DNA of 64,000 bases from CBDUJZ01 sp047629415 (GTDB taxonomy: Bacteria > Myxococcota_A > Bradymonadia > REDH01): contig JBLHWZ010000001.1 in NCBI GenBank assembly GCA_047629415.1, positions 7,065 to 71,064 on the forward strand, in the 5' to 3' direction. Of the stretch, positions 26,703 through 35,624 are shown in pieces (the first letter of the stretch is position 1; each line of letters begins with the position of its first letter). The translations under genes and the position numbers were made by a program. The notes below the pieces were generated by a model that had not been told where the DNA came from, made no database searches, and saw only the letters and a list, made by a program, of their open reading frames with translations.

Positions 26703-27068
26703 TTACTCGGCCCCAACTTCGACCGCGCGCATCGAGAACCTGCGATGAAGGAACGTGACCGGAAACTCGCCCAACGCGCACGCATCCGAGACGAGTTCGG
26801 GCCGCTCTACGATGAAGTCTCTCAAATCCTCTTCGATGTGGATTCGGTCGGGATCAACTTCGAACACAACACAGTCTAGTACGAGCCCGAGGTCGACACC
26901 CTCCTCCCTCGTCTCGGCCTCTGTCGCTCGGCCGACGAGGTTCGAGTTGGCATTCGTGAGGAGTTCGTCCGCTGGTTTTGCCCCGCCGATATCGGGTCCC
27001 AGAGTTCTTACGATGAAGCCGCCAAAAGCGTTTGGCGGGCTTGGGCCAAGCAGCGGACTCGCGAACAC
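26703..27068 (-). CDS. Small uncharacterised protein (121 aa)
   Basis: GTG start at 27068, 14 nt after the stop of the upstream MYXO-CTERM-like gene on the same strand; the TAA ends 7 nt from the convergent lipoprotein gene. Codon third positions are GC-rich and the composition is protein-like (LDCVVFEVDPDRIHIEEDLR, EFPVTFLHRRFSMRAVEVG). The opposite-strand frame is Ser/Thr-rich and looks spurious. There is no signal peptide or known domain. The start is uncertain, since no Shine-Dalgarno sequence is visible. Confidence 0.5.
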   Translation of the reverse strand: MFASPLLGPSPPNAFGGFIVRTLGPDIGGAKPADELLTNANSNLVGRATEAETREEGVDLGLVLDCVVFEVDPDRIHIEEDLRDFIVERPELVSDACALGEFPVTFLHRRFSMRAVEVGAE

Positions 27069-27082
27069 GACCGTTGAGACGC

Positions 27083-27997
27083 TCAGCCGGTCTGACGTGA
27101 CCTAAAGAAGAACGGGCCCAAGAACACGAGCATCGTCCAGGGTTTTGAAAGTGAGCGCTCTGCGATCGCGCACCCCCCGCCTTCAGCGGAGTCCGCCGAG
27201 TCTGCGGAGTCTGCGGAGTCCGCCGAGTCTCCGGAGTCCCAAGCATCAGGTCCGCCCGCATCCGTGACATCTCCGGCGTCCGCCTCAAACGCATCCCCGG
27301 TGTCTCTGCCGGTTCCGCAGACTTCGGGGCTGCGGGTACCCGGTCCTGCCGGATACAGCGGCGTGACCGAGAAGCAGCCATTATCGACGGACTTTTGCCC
27401 AAACATCTGCGGGCGGCCGCACTCGGCCGGAAGGAGAACCGTCGCGTCCCCCCGGTGACTTCGGTTCGACACATAGTGCACCCACCACCCCACCGGCTCC
27501 CCGACCGCGATGGGTTCGAGCACAGTGAACTGGCCGCCAGTGTCATAACAATCCCACGTCTGCATCTCGTCCCAGCAACCGCTGGACCACTCTTGCGGGT
27601 AGGACTCGAGCGCTGGCGCAAGATCGACACCGCCGAGTTGACCGACTTCGTCGACGATAGTGATGGAACCCGAGAACTCGAAGAACTCGCCAGCTCTCTG
27701 GCCAAACAGTCGAACGTCCACTGTGTGCGTTCCTAGTGGGACTCCCTGGAGCGAGATGGATTGCCACAGGGCCTCCGGCGCCTGAGCCTCTACTCCATCG
27801 ATGAGGACGTCTCTGTCCCAGCCGAAGGACGGCACGAGCCAGAGCACGCCGTCGACCGGCACGGTCCCACCGTCGAGACTCGGATGCGACCAAACGACCT
27901 GCGGCTCCGCTGGTGCGCACATCGCGAAAGCCCTCTCGACCGGAAGAACGAGCGCCAATAACGAGAGCACGAGCCCCAATCCAGTTGCATCTTTCAT
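27083..27997 (-). CDS. Secreted protein with MYXO-CTERM-like tail
   Basis: 304 aa from the ATG at 27997, which gives a clean signal peptide (LVLSLLALVLPVERAFA); the longer frame upstream does not. The mature part is a beta-rich domain with Cys pairs (CWDEMQTWDC, CGRPQMFG). Residues about 250-275 are acidic Asp/Ser/Ala repeats. The end reads GGGCAIAERS, a hydrophobic helix (WTMLVFLGPFFF) and RSRQTG. Gly-Cys, helix and basic residues form the MYXO-CTERM-type sorting pattern of surface proteins in this phylum. It is probably cell-surface attached; role unknown. Confidence 0.75.
   Translation of the reverse strand: MKDATGLGLVLSLLALVLPVERAFAMCAPAEPQVVWSHPSLDGGTVPVDGVLWLVPSFGWDRDVLIDGVEAQAPEALWQSISLQGVPLGTHTVDVRLFGQRAGEFFEFSGSITIVDEVGQLGGVDLAPALESYPQEWSSGCWDEMQTWDCYDTGGQFTVLEPIAVGEPVGWWVHYVSNRSHRGDATVLLPAECGRPQMFGQKSVDNGCFSVTPLYPAGPGTRSPEVCGTGRDTGDAFEADAGDVTDAGGPDAWDSGDSADSADSADSADSAEGGGCAIAERSLSKPWTMLVFLGPFFFRSRQTG
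27189..27233 (-). repeat. 9-nt coding tandem repeat (Asp-Ser-Ala linker)
   Basis: Five adjacent 9-nt units (GAGTCYGCG-type on the plus strand), coding for acidic Asp-Ser-Ala triplets just before the GGGC motif of the surface protein. They form the flexible stalk before the sorting tail. Confidence 0.8.
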
Positions 27998-28428
27998 GGG
28001 CCAGAGGCTAGCGGCGCCGAGAAAGAGCGGCAACTTGGGATCCACATCGCCCGAGAGAATCCGTATTCTCGGAGAATACTCAGGCGGCGTGTCGAGATTG
28101 GATTGCCCGATGTTTGCGACGGACATTTCGTTCGTGTCCAGGAGTGAGTCGGCAGCTCGAGCGGGTCCCTGGAAGGACGAGTGACGAAGACACGGGCGGA
28201 GTGAACAAGCAAACTGGGCAAGCCGATGAAGGACGCCGCCTCACCCCACCGTCGGCAGCGGCCTCGAGGCCTTGACCCGGCCTCGCCGAGGGACCTGAGC
28301 GACCTGGCCCCTACCACCTACGCAACGGGCCGCGCTCCAAGGTAGTCCGCGCGTTGTTCACAATCTCTCCGCCCGTCCCTTTCCTGCGGGCGATGGACCA
28401 TTGCAACCGCGTCGCCTATCCAGCTGGC
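27998..28428. other. 431-bp stretch without a supported gene
   Basis: This lies between the divergently oriented MYXO-CTERM-like gene and the VOC gene. Overlapping chance frames exist on both strands, but none has a signal, domain or consistent codon bias. A possible promoter for the VOC gene is at its right end (28394-28422). Confidence 0.5.
28394..28422 (+). promoter_or_regulatory. Possible leaderless promoter of the VOC gene
   Basis: TGGACC (28394-28399), a 17-bp spacer and TATCCA (28417-28422) lie with the -10-like hexamer exactly 6 nt before the ATG at 28429. No Shine-Dalgarno sequence is present. Hexamer matches are modest. Confidence 0.3.
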
Positions 28429-28929
28429 ATGGGAACATTCGATCACGTTCATATCTACTCCGCCGACGTCGCCAACACGATCGAGTTCTATCGAGGCGTG
28501 CTCGGTGCCCAGCCGATCGGAGACCTCGGAAACTCTGCAGGGGGGAAAAACCACCTCTATATTCTGGGTGGGCAGTACCTCGCGATCAGTGAGTTCCCCG
28601 CGGGCATGGAGGCAAAGCCGCCAGCCGCTGCGCTCGATGGAGCCCTCGATGTGGGCTTCGGTATGAGCCACTTTGGGTTCAACGTGGTCAATCTTGAGAC
28701 GACGCTAGCCCGCGCCATCGACGCGGGATGCGAGGCACACAGCGCACCAAAAACCAGCGGGCCTCTCAAGTACGCTTACGTCACCGGTCCCGACGGCGTG
28801 GTCATCGAGTTCACCGAGTACGTCCTGCCGATGCACCTACGGCCGGCCGGCGCGGCTCTGCAAGTGTTCAACGCTGCGGTCCACGTCATGAAACGCGTCA
28901 TCGGACGGGCGCTGATCGCTGCGGCATGA
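28429..28929 (+). CDS. Glyoxalase/VOC-family protein
   Basis: 166 aa from the ATG at 28429, where family-like sequence begins (TFDHVHIYSADVANTIEFYRGVLG). Two beta-alpha-beta-beta-beta modules are visible, with a metal-type His in DHVHIYS, His in MSHFGFNV and a final Glu in GVVIEFTEYV. This is the vicinal-oxygen-chelate fold used by glyoxalases, dioxygenases and resistance proteins. The substrate cannot be assigned. A hydrophobic tail follows the fold from residue 140. Confidence 0.85.
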   Translation: MGTFDHVHIYSADVANTIEFYRGVLGAQPIGDLGNSAGGKNHLYILGGQYLAISEFPAGMEAKPPAAALDGALDVGFGMSHFGFNVVNLETTLARAIDAGCEAHSAPKTSGPLKYAYVTGPDGVVIEFTEYVLPMHLRPAGAALQVFNAAVHVMKRVIGRALIAAA

Positions 28930-29105
28930 CGGACGATTCGGCCTCAAAGGCTCGAAGCGCGCATTCTGCGCTAGCCCAGAGCCAGCGACGGCGGCTCCCC
29001 GTCGCGCGCGACACGACTCAGGAACTTCGCTCTACGCTACCGTCGGCTCGCGTGCGCGAGTTCGTGCGGTTTACTGAGGGCAAGCTCGCCGAGGACCTCG
29101 CTTGA
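28926..29105 (+). CDS. Possible small protein (59 aa), doubtful
   Basis: The ATG at 28926 overlaps the VOC gene stop (ATGA), and the frame runs to TGA at 29103-29105. The product is basic, with no known domain. Part of the frame coincides with the dispersed repeat copy C, which weakens the coding case. Reported because the coupled start is suggestive. Confidence 0.25.
   Translation: MTDDSASKARSAHSALAQSQRRRLPVARDTTQELRSTLPSARVREFVRFTEGKLAEDLA
29015..29050. repeat. Dispersed intergenic repeat, copy C
   Basis: GACTCAG, AACTTCG, CTACCGTCG and GCTCG blocks occur in the same order as in copy A, with small gaps between them. Confidence 0.3.
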
Positions 29106-29183
29106 GCGCATTGTAGGATGGCATCACATCGCAAGGCCGTGCGAGAGATGCCTTACCGGAGCCCCAACCTTCATCCACGGCCG

Positions 29184-30500
29184 CTACGCCAGCATCAACG
29201 CGGGCGTTTCCATGTAGCGAGCGAAGCGAATCAGGAACTTCGCTCCGACAGCGCCGTCCACAGCTCGGTGATCGCAGGTCAGCGTGACGCTCATGCGCAG
29301 GCCGACGGTGAGCTCGTCATTCGGTCCGACGACCGGAATCTTCTTCGTCGCGCCGACCGCGAGGATGCCTGCTGCGGGCGGATTCAGGACCGCGGTGAAG
29401 TGGTCGATTCCAAACATGCCGAGGTTCGAGATCGAGAAGGTCGAGCCCATGAACTCGTTGGGCTGGAGCTTCTTGTCCCGCGCACGGCGAGCGAGGTCTT
29501 TCGCTTCTACCGCGATGTGCGTGAGCGACTTGGCCTCTGCTTGGCGCACGATCGGCGTGATCAGGCCGCCTTCGAGGGCGACAGCCATTCCGATGTCGGC
29601 CGTTCCGTAGAGGCGAATCGAGTCGCCCTCATAGGCGCTGTTCATCTCTGGAACGTCGATGAGCGCTTTCGCGCACGCCTTGATGATGAAGTCGTTCACC
29701 GAGACTTTCACGCCGGTCTCGTCTTCGGCGAGGGCAGCGTTGATCTCTTTGCGGGTCGCCATGACACGGTCCATGGCGATCTCGCGGGTCAGCATGAAGG
29801 CCGGAGCCTGCCATGCCTGTCCGAGGTTTCGGGCGATGGCCTTCCGCATTTGCGAGAGGGGCACGACTGTCGATTCCTTCGGCGAGCCGAGAGTCGGCAG
29901 CGAGAACCTCGGCGCGCTGGCCGCCGCTGGAGCTACCGGCTGAGCAGCCGGAACGAAGCTCTCGACGTCTCGCTTTACAACGCGGCCTTGAGGGCCTGAG
30001 CCGGCGATATCCCCTACATCGATGCCCTTCTCTTGGGCGAGCTTTCGCGCCAGTGGCGAGGCGAGGACACGTCCATCTCCTCGGCCGACCGGAGCCGGTT
30101 TCGCTGGTGCAGCGGATGCCGCCGGGGCGGTTGGCGTAGGAGGTGCGGACGCGGGTGCAGAAGCTTCGGGCGCGGGTGACGACGTGGGCGCAGGTGCGGA
30201 GGCGGCAGCTGGCGCTGCGGCCTTGGCCTCGAGCTCTGCGAGCAGTTCGCTGATGTCCTCTCCCTCCTCACCGACGATGCCCATTGCGACGCCGATCGGC
30301 ACTCCCGAGCCAGCGGGGATCAGGATCTTGAGCAGGACTCCGTCGAAGAACGACTCCATCTCCATGGTGGCCTTATCGGTCTCCACCTCGGCGATCGGCT
30401 CGCCCGTTTCGACTGCGTCGCCCTCATTCTTGAGCCACGCCACCAGCATGCCCTCTTCCATGGTGGGGCTGAGCTGAATCATCTCGATGACTTCTGCCAT
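29184..30500 (-). CDS. pdhC: Pyruvate dehydrogenase E2, dihydrolipoyl acetyltransferase
   Basis: 438 aa from the ATG at 30500. An N-terminal lipoyl domain carries the lipoylated Lys43 in VETDKATMEME. An Ala/Pro-rich swinging linker (about 90-140), a peripheral-subunit-binding domain (ASPLARKLAQEKGIDVGDIA...GRVVKRDV) and a catalytic domain ending in CDHRAVDG (His411, Asp415) follow. It takes acetyl groups from E1 onto lipoyl arms and then to CoA. It is last in the pdhA-pdhB-pdhC unit, 19 nt after pdhB. No E3 gene is in the window, so E3 must come from elsewhere. Confidence 0.95.
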   Translation of the reverse strand: MAEVIEMIQLSPTMEEGMLVAWLKNEGDAVETGEPIAEVETDKATMEMESFFDGVLLKILIPAGSGVPIGVAMGIVGEEGEDISELLAELEAKAAAPAAASAPAPTSSPAPEASAPASAPPTPTAPAASAAPAKPAPVGRGDGRVLASPLARKLAQEKGIDVGDIAGSGPQGRVVKRDVESFVPAAQPVAPAAASAPRFSLPTLGSPKESTVVPLSQMRKAIARNLGQAWQAPAFMLTREIAMDRVMATRKEINAALAEDETGVKVSVNDFIIKACAKALIDVPEMNSAYEGDSIRLYGTADIGMAVALEGGLITPIVRQAEAKSLTHIAVEAKDLARRARDKKLQPNEFMGSTFSISNLGMFGIDHFTAVLNPPAAGILAVGATKKIPVVGPNDELTVGLRMSVTLTCDHRAVDGAVGAKFLIRFARYMETPALMLA

Positions 30501-30519
30501 AATCTTCGGTCTGCGTGGG

Positions 30520-31500
30520 TCAGCTGTAGGTGACGCGTCGAATCGCTTCTTTAATGCGTTCGGGCGTGGGCAATACGATTTTCTCGAGCGGAGGCGAGTA
30601 CGGCATCGGCACGTCCAAGTTGTGCACGCGGAGGACGGGCGCGTCGAGATAGTCGAAGCATTCGCGCTGGATTCGGTCGGCGATTTCCGCGCCAACGCCG
30701 TTGTACTTCCAGCCCTCTTCCACGATCACGACCCGGTTGGTCTTCTTTACCGACTCGAAGATAAGTTCGTCGTCGAGCGGGCGCAGCGTGCGTGGATCGA
30801 TCAGCTCGATGTCGACGCCCAATTCCTCGACTAGCCCATCAACCGAGTCCATGAGCTGGCGCATCTGGCGCGACCAAGCGATGACGGTGATGTCCTTACC
30901 GGCGCGCTTCACCTCGCCCTTGCCCATTGGGATGAGGTATTCGCCTTCGGGCACCTCCCCCTTCGACGAGTAGAGCGCTTCGTGCTCCACAAAGACGACC
31001 GGGTCGTTGTCGCGAATGGCGGTCTTCAACATGCCCTTCGCGTCATAGGGCGTCGCGGGCATCATGACCTTGAGGCCAGGAATATGCGTGTACTGTGATT
31101 CCAGCGACTGGGAGTGCTGAGCGGCCAGTGCACCGCCAGCTCCGCCAGCCCCGCGCAGCACCATCGGCACATTGAGCGCGCCGGCCGTCATCGCGTGAGC
31201 CTTCGCTGCGGTGTTGATCATGCCGTCCAACGCGAGGATCGCGAAGTTGAACGTCATGACCTCGATGATCGGTCGGCAGCCAGCCATTGCGGCACCGATT
31301 CCAAGGTTGACGAACCCGAGCTCGGCGATGGGCGCGTCGATCACGCGCTCCTCTCCGAATCGGTCGAGCATACCAGCGGAGACTTTGTAGGCCCCGTTGT
31401 ACTCCGCCACCTCTTCTCCCATCAGGAAGATGTCCGGATCAAGATCCATCTCCTCGATCATCGCCTGGTTCAGGGCATCTCTAAAGAGCGTCACAGCCAT
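30520..31500 (-). CDS. pdhB: Pyruvate dehydrogenase E1 component, beta subunit
   Basis: 326 aa, intact, of the usual length for the beta chain. Hallmarks: LNQAMIEEMDLDPDIFLMGE near the start, DRFGEERVIDAPIAELGFV and the C-terminal transketolase domain (IELIDPRTLRPLDDELI). It pairs with PdhA to form the thiamine-diphosphate-dependent decarboxylase of the complex. It starts 3 nt after the pdhA stop and is followed by pdhC. ThiE, encoded at 21 kb, makes the precursor of its cofactor. Confidence 0.95.
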   Translation of the reverse strand: MAVTLFRDALNQAMIEEMDLDPDIFLMGEEVAEYNGAYKVSAGMLDRFGEERVIDAPIAELGFVNLGIGAAMAGCRPIIEVMTFNFAILALDGMINTAAKAHAMTAGALNVPMVLRGAGGAGGALAAQHSQSLESQYTHIPGLKVMMPATPYDAKGMLKTAIRDNDPVVFVEHEALYSSKGEVPEGEYLIPMGKGEVKRAGKDITVIAWSRQMRQLMDSVDGLVEELGVDIELIDPRTLRPLDDELIFESVKKTNRVVIVEEGWKYNGVGAEIADRIQRECFDYLDAPVLRVHNLDVPMPYSPPLEKIVLPTPERIKEAIRRVTYS

Positions 31501-31502
31501 CG

Positions 31503-32507
31503 CTAGCTCACCGGTGTGGAGTAGACGTATTTGTAGATGAGTTCCTCATCCGGCCAAGGCGCAGCCTCAGCCTTCTTCAGGACTTCCTTCATTTCGGCCT
31601 TGATGCCCTTGTCCATCTCCTTCAACTCGTCCTCAGTGGCGTATCCCTTCTCATGAAGGAAGGTCGCGAGCTTCGGGATCGGGTCCTGCGCCTTCTCTTC
31701 CGCGAGGTCGTCTTTCGTCCGGTACTTTCCGGGGTCCGACATCGAGTGGCCGCGGAAGCGTGAGCAGCGGACTTCTAGGAAGAAGGGCCTGCTCGTCTCG
31801 CGCACGGTCTCGACGGCGCTCCGCATCGCGTCATGCGTGGCGAGAACGTCCATGCCGTCAACCACGGCATTGTCGAAGTTGTACGTATTCGACATCTCGT
31901 TGGCCGGCAGAATCGAGGAAACTCGCTCAAGCGCCGTTCCCATGCCGAACTTATTGTTCTCAAGGACGAAGACGATCGGGATGTCCCAAACAGACGCCAT
32001 ATTGAACGCTTCGTGGATGGCTCCCTGCTGGAGGGCTCCATCGCCGAAGAACGCCATCGTGACGCCGCCGGTCTTTCGGTACTTCTGGCCGAAAGCGATG
32101 CCGGTCGCGAGTGGGACCTGCTGTCCGACAAGCCCCCACCCGCCCCAGAACCCCTTCTCGATGTCGAAGAGGTGCATCGATCCGCCAACGCCGTGAACGT
32201 TGCCTGAAGCCCGACCAAAGAGCTCGTCCATCGCAGACTGCGCGGGAATTCCCATAGCCAGCGCTTGCGCGTGGATACGGTACGCCGAGATCATGATGTC
32301 GTTCTTCGACCGATCGAGGGCGCGCGCCGCTGCGGTGCTGAGCGCTTCTTGGCCGATGTAGAGGTGGCAGAACCCGTAGATCTTACCCATGCCATAGGCG
32401 CGGGCAGCGTGTTCTTCGAACCGCCGCTGAACGAGCATGTCGCGATACATCGCGACGAGTTCGTCTTTCGGCAGCTCAGCTGCGGGAGTGAACGCGGGGG
32501 TAGTCAT
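31503..32507 (-). CDS. pdhA: Pyruvate dehydrogenase E1 component, alpha subunit
   Basis: 334 aa. The thiamine-diphosphate motif is GDGALQQGAIHEAFNMA...LENN. The phosphorylation-loop region (SRFRGHSMSDPGKYR) and the HLYIGQEA start typical of the alpha chain are intact. It decarboxylates pyruvate together with PdhB. First gene of the three-gene unit. The 5' leader on the minus strand is 170 bp to the folB stop and shows no clear promoter hexamers. Confidence 0.95.
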   Translation of the reverse strand: MTTPAFTPAAELPKDELVAMYRDMLVQRRFEEHAARAYGMGKIYGFCHLYIGQEALSTAAARALDRSKNDIMISAYRIHAQALAMGIPAQSAMDELFGRASGNVHGVGGSMHLFDIEKGFWGGWGLVGQQVPLATGIAFGQKYRKTGGVTMAFFGDGALQQGAIHEAFNMASVWDIPIVFVLENNKFGMGTALERVSSILPANEMSNTYNFDNAVVDGMDVLATHDAMRSAVETVRETSRPFFLEVRCSRFRGHSMSDPGKYRTKDDLAEEKAQDPIPKLATFLHEKGYATEDELKEMDKGIKAEMKEVLKKAEAAPWPDEELIYKYVYSTPVS

Positions 32508-32677
32508 CGCGCAAGGGATGGGAGGGAGAGAAGCCGCCGCAGAGTGGTCATCGGGGCCCGGAAGATCAAGCCCAGCGCGCTCCGCGCCGCGTTAGAAGCC
32601 CCGGCGACCGACCGCGCCGCACTCGCAGGCCACCTCAACAGTTGATCGAAGAGGCCAATGACACGCGCCCAGATCTG

Positions 32678-33043
32678 CTAGGCCTGCTCTCGCTCGATCC
32701 TCAGCCCCACCCACTCCGGGTCGCCAGGCACACCGGTCGCGTACTTGCGAATCGCCAGCCGAACCCGCTCGACTGAGAGCTCTTTCAGAACGCGGGCGCA
32801 GATCTCCTCGGCAAGCGTCTCAATCAAATGAACGCTGGGACCATCAACCACATCGACAATGATCTGAGCGATGTCTCGGTAGTCGACCGTTCGGCCAAGC
32901 GCGTCCGTGGTCCCGGCAGACTGGGCCGGGACATCGACCTCTGCATCGAAGGCGAACCGGCGCCCCTCGGCCCGCTCCTCTTCGTACACGCCGTGGCGTC
33001 CGCGAATCTCAAGATTGTGCACTGCGATTGTGTCGTAGGTCAT
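32678..33043 (-). CDS. folB: Dihydroneopterin aldolase
   Basis: 121 aa from the ATG at 33043; the longer frame upstream lacks family resemblance. FolB features: HNLEIRGRHGVYEEER near the start, RTVDYRDIAQ in the middle, ETLAEEICARVL with the catalytic-region Glu, and the final VRLAIRKY. It splits dihydroneopterin to 6-hydroxymethyldihydropterin in folate synthesis. No other folate gene is adjacent. Confidence 0.88.
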   Translation of the reverse strand: MTYDTIAVHNLEIRGRHGVYEEERAEGRRFAFDAEVDVPAQSAGTTDALGRTVDYRDIAQIIVDVVDGPSVHLIETLAEEICARVLKELSVERVRLAIRKYATGVPGDPEWVGLRIEREQA

Positions 33044-33227
33044 GGAGCGCCGCGTAGCACACGGCGCCGTCGGAGGGCCAGACGGTTTGTCTGGCACGGA
33101 CCACATGCTTTGGCAGCGACGGGCAATCCGGTCACTTGGGTTGTCGCAGAGAGAGTTGCGGCGCGTTCCGAAACCCATCGGCCGCCCTGGCATCGCAACG
33201 GAGCGCCCAACCATACACCGTCTCCCA

Positions 33228-34583
33228 ATGAACTACCGAAAAGCCAGTTCTCTGCTGGGCATCTGCACCCTCTCATTCCACCTAATCGCCTGTTCTGAGA
33301 CAACCACGGAGTCGCTCGAAGAGTCGCTCGAAGAGCCCGACACGGGCGCCGACATCGCGACTGGCGTAACGGATGCGGTGACCGTCGGGGTCGACACGGC
33401 GCCCGCTCCAGACCTCGGTAACGTGGCTGGCTCGTCGGATGCTTCCGACTCTGGCTCCGCCGACACGAGCGTCTGCTCGCAAGCACTGCCCCGAGTCGAA
33501 GAACCCTGGGCCCTGCCACGGGCGATATGATTCTGCGCGATACGCTGACCGATTCCTTGTGGAACGCGCGCGGCGAATCGTTCGCCGCGCCGTGCGAGGG
33601 AGTCACCCTGACGAAGCTCCCGTCTCACAATGCGTTCTGGTTTTCTTGGAGCATCAGCCGAGAAGGACACCCAGTCTGGAATCGCGACGAAGCAAACTCC
33701 GCCGGCGCCATTCAAGCTGACGCAGCGGGCGACTGTTTGGTTCCATGCAACGAAATCCGCTCCGGCGGTCCGCCACCTGATGGTATCCCCGCGCTCGACG
33801 TCGACGGCCGATGGAATCGCCCGACGGCGGCTGTGATGGTCGCGCCGGAAGACCCATCCGCTGAGTATGTCCGCGATGACGACCTGGTCCTTGGCCTAGC
33901 GATCGACGGCGAAGCGCAGGCGTTCCCACACAGCATCCTGTGGTGGCATGAAATCCAGGTGGCACGAGTCGGCGGCCGTGAGGTCAACGTGACGTTCTGC
34001 CCACTGACCGGATCTGGGATGATCATCGACGGCGTGCAAGGTGGTGAGCCTTGGTATGCGTACGTCAGCGGGCGCCTCTTCAGCTCGAACCTGACCATGT
34101 TCGAGCGAGATATCGAAGACCCGATATTCTGGAATCAGATGTTGTTGCAAGGCGTGTCGGGCCCCCGCGCCGGCGAGCAGCTCGAGATTCTCCCGGTCAC
34201 CGAGACGACCTGGGCACGCTGGCTCGAGATGTACCCGCAGACCACGGTCACGAGCGACGAGACGGGCTACAGCCGCAACTACCAGAGCTATCCCTACGGC
34301 GACTACCGCTCGGACGATGCGGATACGTTCGCCGGCACTAATCCCCAGCCAGTAGATACCTACGAGAACAAGGACATGGTGCTGAGCGTTCAGGGCTCAA
34401 ACATCAGCAAAGCCTATGCCTTCGACGAGATGGAGACCTTTGGCCAGCGTGTGGCTGTCAATGATGATTTTGATGGTACCCCCCATGGTGATCTTCTAGG
34501 ACGCTGAACACTCCGCCGCCGTCCCGTTCAGCCGCGAAGTCGGTAGCGAGACTCTCGAGTTCGAGGGTGCGAGCGCACCGTGA
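33228..34583 (+). pseudogene. Disrupted DUF3179 lipoprotein gene
   Basis: The reading frame is broken three times. ATG at 33228 opens a lipoprotein signal (LIAC) and an acidic linker, then the frame ends at 33530. The next frame (from about 33500) carries the DUF3179 domain: AFPHSILWWHEIQ, VTFCPLTGSG, DETGYSRNYQSYPYGDY. A 1-bp deletion near 33495-33515 would explain the switch. Near the end a run of six C (34479-34484) shifts the frame again; in the restored frame it reads TPMVIF, then TAG (34497-34499), then DAEHSAAVPFSREVG to TGA at 34581. The family is of unknown function. Sequencing error could explain one lesion but hardly all three. Confidence 0.8.
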
Positions 34584-34593
34584 CGGTCGCACA

Positions 34594-35556
34594 ATGACAA
34601 TTCGTCGAGCACTTCAAGTCCTCGTGAGTGCCCTTGCGGCATTCGCGTTTGCCCCCGGCTCAGCCCGCGCCATCTCAGGCTTCGCTCCCGAAGCGCAGTC
34701 GGCTTGGGTCGAGTTCGGGTGGTCCAGTTGGTCCGCAGACTCCCAATACGCGGGCCCCTTTAGTCCCGGTGAACTCAGCTACGACGGTGGCGCTTCACTC
34801 GGAGATCGGGTGCCTATCTCAATCGACGAGGATGGGGGGATATTCGCAAGTACGTCGTTATATCTATCTATACGAGTGACGCAAGTCGAGCGGTTCAGCG
34901 ACGGCGCGTACTTCCCCATTCAGCAGACATCAGTCTTGGAGTTGCCCTCGACCCGCACCACAACGGCGGGTACCCGGGACGTCTTCGCTTGGATGGCATA
35001 CGAGATCTCGGAGACCGAGCGCGTCGGCGTTTCTTTGCTTGGGCATGTGAAGATTCCTACCACCCAAACCTCCTTCGAAAGCCTGACGGTGCCGCTGTCT
35101 GAGGGACAGGCGGACGTGGCGGTCGAACAACAAACGACGTTTGCGCCGACTCCGCAGCTGCACATCTCTGGACGCTTGCTGTAGCGCTACCGATTCCAGG
35201 TACAAGAGGAGGTTGGCGGTTCGACCGCGACGATCAAGCCGGGTAACGAGACGGAGATCGGTATCGAGTTTACTGGGGCCCCACAACGGGATCTCTGGCT
35301 GCGTACGACATACAACGGACTCTTCGCCCAAACGTCAGAAGACCGCACGGTATCGGAGTTCATCGGGCCGAAGGAGCGCCGGCAGCTGCACACGGCTGAG
35401 TTTGGCGCCTATGTGAACTTCGGGCGCTGGATCCACGAGAAGGCAGACGGCATCGCCCTCGACGCTTGGTATCGGCATCCTCTCGGCGGCGTAGACTACC
35501 TCCGCGGGGGTTCGGTAGGCCTCGGATTGGCCTATGGGTTCAACTGGGGCGACTGA
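34594..35556 (+). pseudogene. Outer-membrane beta-barrel-like protein gene with in-frame TAG
   Basis: A signal peptide (LVSALAAFAFAPGSARA) begins at the ATG at 34594. Beta-rich sequence runs to a TAG at 35182-35184, and the same frame continues for 123 more codons of equally beta-rich sequence (RYRFQVQEEVGGSTATIKPG ... GLGLAYGFNW) to TGA at 35554. The end, with alternating aromatic strands, is typical of a barrel terminus, so the full protein was about 320 aa. A single transition from CAG or TGG would give the TAG. It may be recent decay or a truncated expressed protein. Only 10 bp follow the disrupted DUF3179 gene. Confidence 0.7.
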
Positions 35557-35590
35557 GTGCTTCTACGAGCCTCCAATGGCGGCTGGCGCG

Positions 35591-35618
35591 TTGTCCGCCG
35601 CAGCCAATGTGGTAGAGT
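35591..35618 (+). promoter_or_regulatory. Leaderless-type promoter, hydroxylase-like gene
   Basis: TTGTCC (35591-35596), a 16-bp spacer and TAGAGT (35613-35618), then exactly 6 nt before the ATG at 35625. No ribosome site. Confidence 0.4.
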
Positions 35619-35624
35619 ACGCCG

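Noticed and set aside
32508..32677. Short plus-strand frame between pdhA and folB
   Set aside because: Only about 33 codons from a GTG, with no ribosome site or domain.
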